Positions 46,641 through 55,123 are shown, counted from the stretch's first letter. The stretch is 64,000 nucleotides of DNA from BOKV01 sp041397525 (GCA_041397525.1 JAWKWL010000001.1:1-64000); one strand, 5' to 3'. A program made the numbers and translations. Notes: a model not told the origin generated them from the sequence alone.

Positions 46641-48016
46641 TCTCCATATTCAGCGTAAATGTCCCGCCAGGGACGATTTTCATAGGCAACGCGCTTGATG
46701 TTGATCAGGTGCAGCGCCGTCACATTGTCGGAAGTGATTGACCCGGACCAGGTGCCGGTGCCGAGCATGAAGCTTGGTTCAAGCGCGGTCGAATAGCCCA
46801 TGCCACCCATGATCGCAGGTGTATTCACCAATACGCGCCCGGTTGGCGCCGCGGCATAGCGCGCCACGACCTGTGGATCATCACAATGGATTACGGAAGA
46901 ATGACCCCAGCCTTCAAAGCGCGCAACCGAATGCGCGAGTTCGATACCATGATTGGTGTCGCGCGCTTCGTAGAACGCCAGCACCGGATTGAGTTTTTCC
47001 GCTGAAAGCGGGCGGTGCCAGCCAATCTCGCTCTCCTCGGAAACGAGGCAGCGCGTACGCGGCGGGATCGAAAACCCGGCCTTGGTTGCCAAAGCCGAAG
47101 GCGACTGCCCGACATTTTCCGGATTCATCGCCTGCTTGCCGAGGAAGATGACCTTGGCCAGGCGATCCGCCTCTTGCGGAGTCATGAAATAGGCACCGCG
47201 CAATTTCAGTTCGTGACGCAATTCCCGTGCGATCTTCGCATCAGCAATCACTGCCTGTTCAGAAACACAGGCGGTGCCATAATCAAAACTCTTTGAAGTG
47301 ATGATCTGCTCGGCAACTTCGCCAATCTCGCCTGCCTTGGACGCATGCACATAGCACGGCACATTGCCTGCCCCGACCGCGAGTGTCGGCTTGCCCGACG
47401 AATAGGCCGCGCGCACCATGCCCGGCCCGCCTGTTGCCATGACCACAGACGTGCGGCGATGCTTCATCAACTCCGCTGTTCCCTGGATTGTCACCTGGTC
47501 GAGACACTGGATGAGCCCCTTGGGAGCCCCCATTTGCTCGGCACATTCGGCCATGATCCGCACTGTTTCCATACCGCAACGCACGCCGCGCGGATGTGGC
47601 GCACAGACAATCGCATTGCCTGCCTTCACCGCTGACAATACCTTGTAGATGATGGTCGAAGTCGGATTGGTAACGGGGATGAGCGCAGCCACCACCCCCA
47701 TCGGTTCACCGATGGCAGCGATCTTCGCTGCATCATCGCGCCACAATACACCAAGCGTTGTCACAGTGCGCAGATAATCGGCAACCGAAAGCGCGTTGAA
47801 CAGGTTCTTCACCCGCTTGTCCGCCACATTGCCATATCCGGTTTCCTCGACCGCAAGCTCGCCAAGCCGTTTGGCTTCGGGTTCGATAGCCCGCGCCATG
47901 GCATCGACAATCGCATTGACTTGTTCGGGATCGGTTCCCAAAAACTGGCGATAAGCCTCGAATGCGGTTTCCGCGCAGCGGCGGGCAGCGGCAATTGATT
48001 TGAGGTCATTATCCAT
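46637..48016 (-). CDS. CoA-acylating aldehyde dehydrogenase, microcompartment type
   Basis: The signature enzyme of most catabolic microcompartments: aldehyde + NAD + CoA to acyl-CoA. The 459-aa protein resembles PduP/EutE. It has the helix DLKSIAAARRCAETAFEAY at the start, the GEPMGVVAALIPVTNPTST and AVKAGNAIVCAPHPRG motifs, VMATGGPGMVRAAYSSGKPTLAVGAGN, catalytic Cys250 in SFDYGTACVSEQ, and the MGGMGYSTALEPSFMLGTGTWSGS end. It begins almost at the catalytic-domain helix, so a separate N-terminal encapsulation peptide like that of PduP is short or missing. Its start overlaps the stop of the preceding gene by 8 bases. Confidence 0.94.
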   Translation of the reverse strand: MDNDLKSIAAARRCAETAFEAYRQFLGTDPEQVNAIVDAMARAIEPEAKRLGELAVEETGYGNVADKRVKNLFNALSVADYLRTVTTLGVLWRDDAAKIAAIGEPMGVVAALIPVTNPTSTIIYKVLSAVKAGNAIVCAPHPRGVRCGMETVRIMAECAEQMGAPKGLIQCLDQVTIQGTAELMKHRRTSVVMATGGPGMVRAAYSSGKPTLAVGAGNVPCYVHASKAGEIGEVAEQIITSKSFDYGTACVSEQAVIADAKIARELRHELKLRGAYFMTPQEADRLAKVIFLGKQAMNPENVGQSPSALATKAGFSIPPRTRCLVSEESEIGWHRPLSAEKLNPVLAFYEARDTNHGIELAHSVARFEGWGHSSVIHCDDPQVVARYAAAPTGRVLVNTPAIMGGMGYSTALEPSFMLGTGTWSGSITSDNVTALHLINIKRVAYENRPWRDIYAEYGE

Positions 48017-49208
48017 GACGGCGCGCCCCTGCTATCGCATCCAGTATGCGTCGTGCTTCATCAATGTTGCTCGCATTGACACCGATGGCATCAAGCCTGC
48101 GCCCGGCGGTTTCCACGTCAGCACCAAGAACGGTCGAGGCAAGAGTGATCATTGCGGTCGTTGCAGGCGTCCCGATACCTGCCATCCGTCCTGCCGAAGC
48201 CAGCGGCGCCAGCGAGCCTATTGTCGCGCATCGCACGATCGCAGTCGCCTGTTCGGCTGTGGGAACCGGCCTGCGCCCGGTGCCGCGTTCGCTTCCGGCA
48301 TGTGCCAGCAGCCAGTCGTCATCGCCTGGAAGGTCACGAACCCCGAAACGCGAAGCCACTGCACGACGTTCATCCGCCAGGCGCGAGATAACGCCCATGT
48401 GACCCGGCCCGATCAAGGCACGAAAACTCTGGTTTTCCTCAAGCGGCACGCCACCGTCCGGAATGGCCGGACCGCCACGCCCGACGAGCGCACCACAAAG
48501 TAGCAGCGCGGGCACTTCAACAAGGCCCGAACCATCGTGGAAACCGCTATGGACGGTACTGGTGAGCGGAACCAGATTGGGCAGGAATTTCTTCAAACCG
48601 GCAAGGCAGGCATCTCGCCCCGCTGGAAGGGTTGCAGCTGCGACCGGAGCCACTGCCTGCAGTTCCAGCACCGTGCCGCGCCTGCTGGTCCAGTATGGCA
48701 GCCCCTGCACTTCGACAATTGTGATATCGGCAGTGCATCCGCCCACACGCAGCATCCAGGCTGCTTCGGCGGCCCCGAGTGAGCGGCCCGGTGCCACCAC
48801 GAGCACCTGCCCATCCTTCAGATGATCAGCCAGCACCATGGCATAGGTACGCTGCTTGTGAACGGGACCGGTGAGGAAAATGACTTGCGCCTCGCCAACA
48901 GCCTTGTCGAGCTCGCCCGTGGTGATGATCGAGGGAATGCCCTCCCGGTCCACCTGATAGGTGCCAACCGGCCCGGCGCCGCGGATCGTTACGCCACTGC
49001 CGCCACGCAATTGTGCAAGTTCATGGCCATAAGCCGAAAACAGCGTGACCTGCGCACCTTCCGAAAGGCAAATTGCTGCCAGCAATTGCGCATCAGCGCC
49101 ACCGCCCAGCACCGCCACCCTGGAAAAATCCAGGACTGGACCGGTACCCGGCGCACGCTTCTGCGATGCAACCGCCTCAGCAAACTCTTCAAAAGCAGTA
49201 CCACTCAT
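48009..49208 (-). CDS. Opine/ketopantoate-reductase-like NAD(P)-binding protein
   Basis: A 399-aa protein. An N-terminal Rossmann domain has VAVLGGGADAQLLAAICLSEGAQVTLFSAYGHELAQLRG, followed by the GEAQVIFLTGPVHKQRTYAMVLADHLKDGQVLVVAPGRSLGAAEAAWML segment seen in NAD/NADP octopine-nopaline dehydrogenase-like proteins. The C-terminal half is helical, with an acidic/His-containing centre (TSTVHSGFHDGSGLVEVPALLLCGA). Opine dehydrogenases reductively join an amino acid and a keto acid or do the reverse. If that holds, it could split or make an N-substituted amino acid in the pathway. The ATG at 49208 lies in a hairpin; an alternative ATG is at 49250. It sits inside the shell operon between BMC-H and the aldehyde dehydrogenase. 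Confidence 0.7.
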   Translation of the reverse strand: MSGTAFEEFAEAVASQKRAPGTGPVLDFSRVAVLGGGADAQLLAAICLSEGAQVTLFSAYGHELAQLRGGSGVTIRGAGPVGTYQVDREGIPSIITTGELDKAVGEAQVIFLTGPVHKQRTYAMVLADHLKDGQVLVVAPGRSLGAAEAAWMLRVGGCTADITIVEVQGLPYWTSRRGTVLELQAVAPVAAATLPAGRDACLAGLKKFLPNLVPLTSTVHSGFHDGSGLVEVPALLLCGALVGRGGPAIPDGGVPLEENQSFRALIGPGHMGVISRLADERRAVASRFGVRDLPGDDDWLLAHAGSERGTGRRPVPTAEQATAIVRCATIGSLAPLASAGRMAGIGTPATTAMITLASTVLGADVETAGRRLDAIGVNASNIDEARRILDAIAGARRHG

Positions 49209-49251
49209 GAGGCACGGACCCGTTCTTGGGAGGACCTGCCCGTGCCACATG
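49206..49251 (-). promoter_or_regulatory. Hairpin covering the start region of the opine-dehydrogenase-like gene
   Basis: CATGAGGCACGG (49206-49217) and CCGTGCCACATG (49240-49251) pair at 11 of 12 positions across a 22-base loop. Both candidate ATGs of the gene lie in the arms. It follows the BMC-H gene and could limit translation of the downstream enzymes relative to the abundant shell protein, or mark an RNA processing point. Confidence 0.45.
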
Positions 49252-49326
49252 CCTGCGACAGGGCTGTCCCGCTTCCTTCATCGCCCAGGCGCGCCTTCGG
49301 CACGCCACCAGCCTTGAAAGTTCGGC

Positions 49327-49635
49327 TTACTCGGCAGAACCGCCGCCAAGCGCGGAAATGATGGATTCCAGTTCATCATGCGGACGCGCAATCACATGCA
49401 CTGCCACCACTTCACCGATCTTGTTGGCGGCTACGGAACCGGCATCCGTCGCAGCCTTCACAGCACCGACTTCTCCCCGGACAAGGGTCGAGACCAGGCC
49501 GCCGCCAGCCTTGGTCTGCGAAATGATGGTAACGCTGGCGGCTTTCACCATCGCATCGGCCGCCTCGATCGCAGCCACCAGACCACGTGTTTCAATCATG
49601 CCAAGGGCCATCTGGCCGCTAACGGGTTTAGCCAT
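49327..49635 (-). CDS. Hexameric microcompartment shell protein (BMC-H)
   Basis: A 102-aa single BMC domain, the main tile of the shell. It matches the family closely: ALGMIETRGLVAAIEAADAMVKAA at the start, the pore-lining loop KAGGG (residues 42-46) and VRGEVGAVKAATDAG, then VVAVHVIARPHDELESI. The usual pore loop is KIGSG-like, so this pore has two small residues changed, which may tune what passes. AAGGA is 9 bases before the ATG. It is the only BMC-H gene in the window. Confidence 0.97.
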   Translation of the reverse strand: MAKPVSGQMALGMIETRGLVAAIEAADAMVKAASVTIISQTKAGGGLVSTLVRGEVGAVKAATDAGSVAANKIGEVVAVHVIARPHDELESIISALGGGSAE

Positions 49636-49637
49636 TT

Positions 49638-49946
49638 TCAGTTTTTCCTTCTGCTGGAAGTCGATGATGAGGCCGTGTCGGCCTTGATGTTGATGTGGTC
49701 AATGATGGCTGCCGCCACGAGATCAACCGGCAGTCCTGCAGTCTTTGCGGCAATGCGCGCTGATGAGCCGGCCACGACCATGACCAGGTCTCCGGCGCCT
49801 GCAGAGCACGCGTCCGCCATCACCACCGATTTTTCGAGAATGTTCCCGGAACCATCCTCGATGTCGCCAACCAGGAGTGTGATCCCGGCAAGCTTGGGAT
49901 CCTTTTGCGTCGCAGTCACACTGCCGGTAATCCGGGCAATCCTCAT
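49638..49946 (-). CDS. Pentameric vertex shell protein (BMC-P, EutN/CcmL family)
   Basis: A 102-aa protein of the EutN/CcmL family, which closes the vertices of the icosahedral shell. It begins MRIARITGSVTATQKDPKLAG, has LLVGDIEDGSG and AGAGDLVMVVAGSSARIAAKT in the usual order, and ends with VDLVAAAIIDHINI plus a short S/T/R-rich tail. It is full length and ends two bases before the BMC-H gene region. It starts two bases after the glutamine-synthetase-like stop. It is the only vertex gene here. Confidence 0.94.
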   Translation of the reverse strand: MRIARITGSVTATQKDPKLAGITLLVGDIEDGSGNILEKSVVMADACSAGAGDLVMVVAGSSARIAAKTAGLPVDLVAAAIIDHINIKADTASSSTSSRRKN

Positions 49947-49948
49947 GA

Positions 49949-51244
49949 TCAGAAATTCCCGATATATCGGTCGGTTTCGACCTGGGTAACCTGATTGGCG
50001 AAAAAGCCCACTTCACGCTCGGACTGCTGCACATAGATTTCGTGCATGCTGTCACCCAACACCGACTTCATGAAATCGGAAGCGCGCGCCCGCGCGATTG
50101 CATCGTTGATGTCCGTCGGAATTGGCTCGGCATCTGCCTCTTCATAGGCATTGCCCGTGCACATTTCGCTTGGCTCCATTTTCTGTTCGATGCCGTCGAG
50201 GCCCGCCGCAATGTCGGTTGCCAGCAACAGATACGGATTGGCATCAGCACCGGCATCGCGCTTTTCCGCGCGCACCGCGCTGTCGCTGCCCTCGATTATG
50301 CGAATGCCGACCGTGCGGTTGTCAGGACCCCAGCTATTGTTTACCGGGCAGAACGTATAGGGCTGGCGGCGGCGGTAGCCGTTGGGCGTTGCCGATCCGC
50401 AAAGGGCGGTTTCACCCATCCGCTTCTGCAGGCCTGCAACAAAATGCCTGCCGGTCTGGTTCAGTTTGCCCTTTTCGGCAAAGGCGTTCTTCCCATCCTT
50501 CCAAAGTGAGTAGTGGCAATGGAAACCGCTGCCGGACAGATCGATGAATGGCTTGGGCATGAATGTGGCAAGATAACCGTGCTCATTGGCCAACTGCTTG
50601 ACCAGGGTGCGGAACATCACCACCCGGTCCGCACCAAGCAGTGCTTCGTCGTAACGGATGTTCACTTCGACCTGGCCGGGCGCATATTCTGGATTCGACT
50701 GTTCGATCGGAATGCCGGCCTCGTTGATTTGCTGGCGGATTGCTCCAAGCACATGCTCCATTTCGGCTGCGCGCACGAGCGAATACACCTGTATGTCCTT
50801 GTCGCGCGGACGCCGCGTCTCCGGGTCCAGCAGATAGAACTCCAGTTCGGTGCCGACATTGACAGTGTAGCCCATTGCCTTGGCACGCTCGACCTGGCGA
50901 ACCAGGGCATTGCGCGGATCGATCGGCACCGGCTTGTGGTCCATGCCCTCGGCTCGTCCAATGCAGAAGGCAACGCCCGGCTCCCACGGTAACGAGACCG
51001 GGTCCATGATGGGGAACATGTGCATGTCGGGATAGCCGTTCCCGAAATTCACATAGGGTGTTTCCCAGACATCGCTGGTCATGTCGATGGCAAACAGCGC
51101 AATGGACAGGGCATTGCCGCTTTCGCAAGTTGTCTTCCAATGGCTTGACGGGATGCGTTTTCCGCGCATCATTCCGTTCAGATCGCCGATGCCCAGCACG
51201 ACTGTGTGGGTTCCCTCTGGAAGCTTGAACTGCCTTCCCGCCAT
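49949..51244 (-). CDS. Glutamine-synthetase-like gamma-glutamyl ligase
   Basis: Forms a gamma-glutamyl amide from glutamate, ATP and an amine. The 431-aa protein has a catalytic barrel with the metal-binding glutamates E133 and E135 (GTELEFYLLD), E193 (GQVEVNIRY), H242/H244 (SGFHCHYSLW) and the NRTVGIRI region with substrate-binding Arg. It lacks the adenylylation-loop layout of GlnA and looks like the GlnT/PuuA/GmaS branch (gamma-glutamyl-polyamine or -methylamide synthetases). The ATG at 51244 follows GGGAGGACAAGGGA. It is the first gene of the microcompartment operon, which suggests the imported amine is glutamylated first. The natural amine is unknown. Confidence 0.88.
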   Translation of the reverse strand: MAGRQFKLPEGTHTVVLGIGDLNGMMRGKRIPSSHWKTTCESGNALSIALFAIDMTSDVWETPYVNFGNGYPDMHMFPIMDPVSLPWEPGVAFCIGRAEGMDHKPVPIDPRNALVRQVERAKAMGYTVNVGTELEFYLLDPETRRPRDKDIQVYSLVRAAEMEHVLGAIRQQINEAGIPIEQSNPEYAPGQVEVNIRYDEALLGADRVVMFRTLVKQLANEHGYLATFMPKPFIDLSGSGFHCHYSLWKDGKNAFAEKGKLNQTGRHFVAGLQKRMGETALCGSATPNGYRRRQPYTFCPVNNSWGPDNRTVGIRIIEGSDSAVRAEKRDAGADANPYLLLATDIAAGLDGIEQKMEPSEMCTGNAYEEADAEPIPTDINDAIARARASDFMKSVLGDSMHEIYVQQSEREVGFFANQVTQVETDRYIGNF

Positions 51245-51267
51245 TCCCTTGTCCTCCCTCTCAGCAC

Positions 51268-51320
51268 TTGAAGATTGGCTGTATTCTGAATACAGTATGC
51301 AGATCGAGCGCTTTTGGCAA
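51268..51320. promoter_or_regulatory. Divergent promoters of the BMC operon and FAD enzyme with GntR-type operator (box B)
   Basis: Leftwards: TTGCCA (51315-51320, minus strand) and TACTGT (51292-51297), 17 bases apart. Rightwards: TTGAAG (51268-51273) and TACAGT (51291-51296), 17 bases apart. The 17-mer CTGTATTCTGAATACAG (51279-51295) has perfect 8-bp arms around one central base and overlaps both -10 elements, with another partial half-site TATGCAG at its right side. One bound repressor could close both promoters. Confidence 0.7.
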
Positions 51321-51335
51321 GAGGGGTAATCAGCT

Positions 51336-52472
51336 TTGAAACACGAAGCCATTGTGGTGGGCGCAGGCATAGCCGGCGCCATGACGGCCCTTCACCTGGC
51401 AAGGCGTGGCGTCAGGACGCGCCTCATCGACCGCTGGGAACCCGGCCATTCGCGCGCCTCCTCGACAGACTACAACCGCGTAATCCGCGCCATTCACGGA
51501 CGCGATGAATTTTATACCCGTTGGGCTCGTGAATCGATCCTGCGCTGGATGGAGCTTCAGGCTGAAACCGGCCAGAAGCTGTACTATCAATGCGGCGCAT
51601 TGATTCTGGCAACAGCAGGACATTGCGACTGGGAAGACGCAACGGCAGATACCTTCACCCGCATGGGTGTTCCGTTTTATCGCTTTTCACCGGACGAGAT
51701 TGCTGTTCGCTTCCCGCAATTCGACCCGACCGGCATTTCCTATGCGCTGTATGAGCCGGAGGCTGGCATGATCATGGCGCATCGCGGCGTGCTGACAGCC
51801 ATCGACCTCTTCCGGAAGGCAGGCGGCACGGTTGACCGAGGCCATGTCATGACCGATGACAAGGAACGGCTGATGCTCGACGGCAAGCCGCTTGAGGCTG
51901 ACCTCGTGGTTATTGCCACCGGCCCATGGATGGGAGAGATGTATCCGCGCACGATCAAGCCGATTTCCCGCGTCGTCGGCGTCAACGTGCTCTACACATC
52001 AACACCCGATGGCAGCACCCAATTTGACCAGGACAACATGCCGTGCTGGATCGACCACGGACAAGGTTCGTTCGGAATTCCGTCCTGCGAAGGCTCAGGC
52101 GTAAAGGCGGCAGTGGTTATTCCCGACACGATAGATCTAGACAAGGACGAGCGCCTCATTCGCCGCGAAACTCTCAACCGCACCCGCAGCTATATCCGTC
52201 GCCGCCTGCCCGGACTTGTTGGCCAGCAGGTTGTGGATTCCAAATTCAACCAGATTGCCCTGACCCCTGACACCCATTTCATCGTCGACTGGCATCCCGT
52301 TCACAAGAACGTTTTGCTCGCTGGCGGATGCTCCGGGCATCTCTACAAGCATGGCCCGGTATTCGGGGATTTTGTAGCAGGCGTCGGCATGCGCGATTAC
52401 GGCACGGCGGACCGGTTCAAGATTGCTGGTCGCAAGAAGCTTTCACCCAAGGAAAGCCCGTCGGGTCGCTAA
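51336..52472 (+). CDS. FAD-dependent amine oxidoreductase (sarcosine-oxidase-like)
   Basis: A 378-aa flavoprotein of the DAO/monomeric sarcosine oxidase family, expected to oxidise a C-N bond of a secondary amine or N-substituted amino acid. It has the dinucleotide motif VVGAGIAGAMTALHLARRG (residues 7-25), a linker ERxxxS-like stretch (WEPGHSRASSTDYNRVIRA), VVIATGPWMGEM and the C-terminal LLAGGCSGHLYKHGPVFGD. The region FNQIALTPDTHF aligns with the C-x-Y-T-x-T-P-D segment of sarcosine oxidase, with Asn where the Cys that bonds FAD would be, so FAD is probably non-covalent. It starts at TTG with GAGGGG 9 bases upstream. It is divergent from the microcompartment operon, sharing its operator. 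Confidence 0.88.
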   Translation: MKHEAIVVGAGIAGAMTALHLARRGVRTRLIDRWEPGHSRASSTDYNRVIRAIHGRDEFYTRWARESILRWMELQAETGQKLYYQCGALILATAGHCDWEDATADTFTRMGVPFYRFSPDEIAVRFPQFDPTGISYALYEPEAGMIMAHRGVLTAIDLFRKAGGTVDRGHVMTDDKERLMLDGKPLEADLVVIATGPWMGEMYPRTIKPISRVVGVNVLYTSTPDGSTQFDQDNMPCWIDHGQGSFGIPSCEGSGVKAAVVIPDTIDLDKDERLIRRETLNRTRSYIRRRLPGLVGQQVVDSKFNQIALTPDTHFIVDWHPVHKNVLLAGGCSGHLYKHGPVFGDFVAGVGMRDYGTADRFKIAGRKKLSPKESPSGR

Positions 52473-52522
52473 CACCGTTGCACAGCCGGCCAACGCACCA
52501 ATTTGCCTGCGGCAATGGAGTA

Positions 52523-52885
52523 TCAGCGCGAGCCCGCCGCGATTTCCTCGTAACGCGCCGCATTGGGGCAGAAATCATGCGGCTCTGCACTGGCATTTCC
52601 TGACAACACCCTGCGACAGGTTCGCTCCGATCCGCATTCTGCACAGGCAAGGGAAATCTCGCTCGCCATGCCGCAATCCGCATCGATCTGCTGCGCGGTA
52701 ACGCCAAAGCGGCCAGCCATGTCAAGCATCCGTTCGCGGGTATCGGAGCGTCCAGTGACCATGCGCCGCGCATCATCCACGCTCACGCCAGTATCGCCCG
52801 CAAAGAATCCACCCTGTTTGGCGATATACTCAAGGTCGCGCTGCTTGCGCGCCCAGGACCGGATTTTTTCGACAATCGTGCTCAT
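52523..52885 (-). CDS. DUF6455-like cysteine-motif protein
   Basis: A 120-aa protein. Residues 1-30 are helical and basic (STIVEKIRSWARKQRDLEYIAKQGG), somewhat like DUF1127 starts. The C-terminal part has the pattern CAECGSERTCRRVL then HDFCPNAARYEEI, the conserved Cys layout of the DUF6455 family, function unknown (possibly metal binding). The ATG at 52885 is preceded by GGAGGCGGGC. It lies 70 bases after the class I amidotransferase-like gene on the same strand and may be the tail of the glx operon. Confidence 0.7.
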   Translation of the reverse strand: MSTIVEKIRSWARKQRDLEYIAKQGGFFAGDTGVSVDDARRMVTGRSDTRERMLDMAGRFGVTAQQIDADCGMASEISLACAECGSERTCRRVLSGNASAEPHDFCPNAARYEEIAAGSR

Positions 52886-52955
52886 GCCCGCCTCCATCAT
52901 GATGATTGGAGCAAAAAGACACGATCATTCCCGCAAGGGCATTGATCAGGATCAA

Positions 52956-53696
52956 TCAAGCGAGGTGCCGGTCAACAAATTCGTGACCCGAAACGCCTTC
53001 GCGCAGGAATAGCGCAACTTCACGCGCATACAGGTCTGGCGCGACAGCCGCCGATTCCATCGACTTGTGTGATGCCTCGACCTCACCCCCACGCAGCAGG
53101 TCTCCATCCATGAGGTCAATCACCGCTTCTACATAGGAGCGTTCATATTCAGGATGAAACTGCACCGACATTGCCGGAAAATCATAGGCGAGCGCGCCAA
53201 CGGGGCAATGCCCCGCTGCGCACGTCACCCTGGCCCCGGGAGGAATGCGTGTAACCTGGTCGCCATGCAAGACATAGGCATCGAATTCACCGCCTGCCAT
53301 TTCTTGCTGCCCCGTTTTCCGCAGGAAACGGCGTGTACCGGCAGCATATGTGGCGTTGATCTTCTCAGCCTTGCCACCATAGGTGTCCGCCATCAGCTGG
53401 TGACCGAAACAAATGCCGAAAACCGGTTTGCCCGCTTCGCGTATGTCCAGCAACAACTGGCGGACAGGTCCCATCCAGTTGGTTTCGTCATAGACACCCA
53501 GTTCGGAGCCCGAAACGATGAAGCCGTCAAAGTCATTACTTGCCGGCAGCGTTTCACCGCCCCAGGCGTCAATGCGAACCAGTTCCGCCTGCTCCATATG
53601 CGGTTGCAGCCATTCGATGATCAGATCCCCGACCGAGGCGAATTGTGATAGTTCCTCGGGGTTCGGGCAACAACAATCCAGCACTGCAACGCGCAT
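52956..53696 (-). CDS. Class I glutamine amidotransferase-like protein (first copy)
   Basis: A 246-aa single-domain GATase1 protein. It has the nucleophile elbow GICFGHQLMA with Cys96, and the His181/Glu183 of the triad in VQFHPEYE. Stand-alone proteins of this form include gamma-glutamyl hydrolases (PuuD-type in outline) and glutaminase-like enzymes. Given the glutamate ligase, it could remove the gamma-glutamyl group after the amine has been processed, or supply ammonia. It is downstream of glxD by 5 bases, so it is in the same operon. The N-terminus has three Cys in a row (DCCCPN), which is unusual. Confidence 0.85.
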   Translation of the reverse strand: MRVAVLDCCCPNPEELSQFASVGDLIIEWLQPHMEQAELVRIDAWGGETLPASNDFDGFIVSGSELGVYDETNWMGPVRQLLLDIREAGKPVFGICFGHQLMADTYGGKAEKINATYAAGTRRFLRKTGQQEMAGGEFDAYVLHGDQVTRIPPGARVTCAAGHCPVGALAYDFPAMSVQFHPEYERSYVEAVIDLMDGDLLRGGEVEASHKSMESAAVAPDLYAREVALFLREGVSGHEFVDRHLA

Positions 53697-53701
53697 GTTT
53701 C

Positions 53702-55123
53702 CTACCAGCTGAAAGCCTTGTCGATTCCTGCCATCTTTACACCAGTGAAGGCAGAGGCTTCAAACGACATTGCACGCAAATCCTCGGTTTCCAGATTGTG
53801 CACCGACGATTTTCCGCAAGCCTTGGCAAGCGCGGTAATCTCCATGGTCATGGCTGTCAGGTAACGCGCCACCCGTTCGGCACCGGCATGCGGGTCCATC
53901 CGCTTTTCAAGTTCTGCGTCCTGCGTAGCAACCCCGACCGGGCAGCGCCCGGTATGGCAGTGATGGCAGGCACCAGGTGAAGTGCCCAGTTTCTGGTAGT
54001 CCTCCAGATAGCGCGGCGAATTGCAGCCGAGCGCCATCATGGCAGCATTGCCGATCATCACTGCGTCAGCACCCAGCGCCAGCGCCTTGGCTGCGTCCAC
54101 GCCCGAGCGGATGCCGCCCGCAGCGACAAGACTGACCTTGCCGGTCATGCCGCATTCGTCAAGTGACTCGCGCGCTGCGCGAATGGCGCTAATCGTGGGA
54201 ATGCCGGTATGGTTCAGCAACAGTTCCGGTGAAGCGCCGGTTCCGCCTTCCGCACCATCCACGACGATGACATCGGCACCAGCCTTGGCGGCAATCGCAA
54301 CGTCATAGCGCGGACGGGTCGCCCCCATCTTGATGAAGATCGGCACCTTGTAATTGGTTGCAATCCGCAATTCCTCGATCTTGACCGCAAGATCATCAGC
54401 GCCAAGGAAATCGGGATGGCGAATGGTAGAGCGCTGGTCAACACCCTGAGGCAGCGTCCGCATCCGCGAGACGCGTTCGCTGACCTTCATGCCGAGCAGC
54501 AAACCGCCTGTACCAGGCTTCGCGCCCTGGCCGACCACGATCTCGAGCGCATTGGCGCGGCGTATGTGGTCCAGATCAACGCCATAGCGTGCCGGTGACA
54601 TCTGGTAGAGCAGGATGTTGGATGCTGCGCGCTCTTCCTCGAGCATGCCGCCCTCACCCGTGCAGGTCATGGTGCCAACTTTCGATGCGCCATAACCAAG
54701 TCCGGCCTTTGCCGATGCCGACAAGGCACCAAACGACATCGACGCGATGTAGATCGGGATTTTCAACTGCACCGGATTTTCCACCAGCCCGCGCCCGCCG
54801 CCAAGTATCGTCGTGGTATCGCAGCTTTCACGATACCCCTCGAGCGGCAAACGGGTCATCGATGCCGGTACGAATGTCAGGTCGTCAAAGGTCGGCATCC
54901 GCTTGTTGAAGGTGTTGAAGCCTCGCACCTGGTAGCGGCCCAGTTGCGCCAGCGCATGTACCTCGGATATCGCCTCTGGCGTCCAACGTGTCGACCCGCC
55001 TTCATCATAGGACGACGGCACGCCAGCCGGGCGCCCCTGGATGGCACCATCACGGAACCGAACCGCATCCTCGGAGGGCTGCTCGAACGGATATTCATAC
55101 GGAGTGTTCAGATCATCAGCCAT
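53702..55123 (-). CDS. glxD: Glutamate-synthase-like FMN subunit (GlxD / N-methylglutamate synthase C type)
   Basis: A 473-aa protein matching the FMN-binding central domain of GltB. It has SMSFGALSASAKAGLGYGASKVG, GQGAKPGTGGLL, VVDGAEGGTGASPELLLNHTG, AAGGIRSGVDAAKALALGADAVMIGNA, and the Fe-S cysteines C386, C389 and C394 in ACHHCHTGRCPVG. In the N-methylglutamate pathway the equivalent subunit makes the N-alkyl-glutamate from an amine and glutamate. Here the three parts of the enzyme are separate genes, B-C-D. Its ATG is 16 bases inside glxC. It is probably the reducing core that works with GlxB and GlxC. Confidence 0.88.
   Translation of the reverse strand: MADDLNTPYEYPFEQPSEDAVRFRDGAIQGRPAGVPSSYDEGGSTRWTPEAISEVHALAQLGRYQVRGFNTFNKRMPTFDDLTFVPASMTRLPLEGYRESCDTTTILGGGRGLVENPVQLKIPIYIASMSFGALSASAKAGLGYGASKVGTMTCTGEGGMLEEERAASNILLYQMSPARYGVDLDHIRRANALEIVVGQGAKPGTGGLLLGMKVSERVSRMRTLPQGVDQRSTIRHPDFLGADDLAVKIEELRIATNYKVPIFIKMGATRPRYDVAIAAKAGADVIVVDGAEGGTGASPELLLNHTGIPTISAIRAARESLDECGMTGKVSLVAAGGIRSGVDAAKALALGADAVMIGNAAMMALGCNSPRYLEDYQKLGTSPGACHHCHTGRCPVGVATQDAELEKRMDPHAGAERVARYLTAMTMEITALAKACGKSSVHNLETEDLRAMSFEASAFTGVKMAGIDKAFSW

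Noticed and set aside
49949..51244. Calling the ligase glnA
   Set aside because: Sequence features and context fit the gamma-glutamyl-amine ligase branch rather than the housekeeping enzyme.
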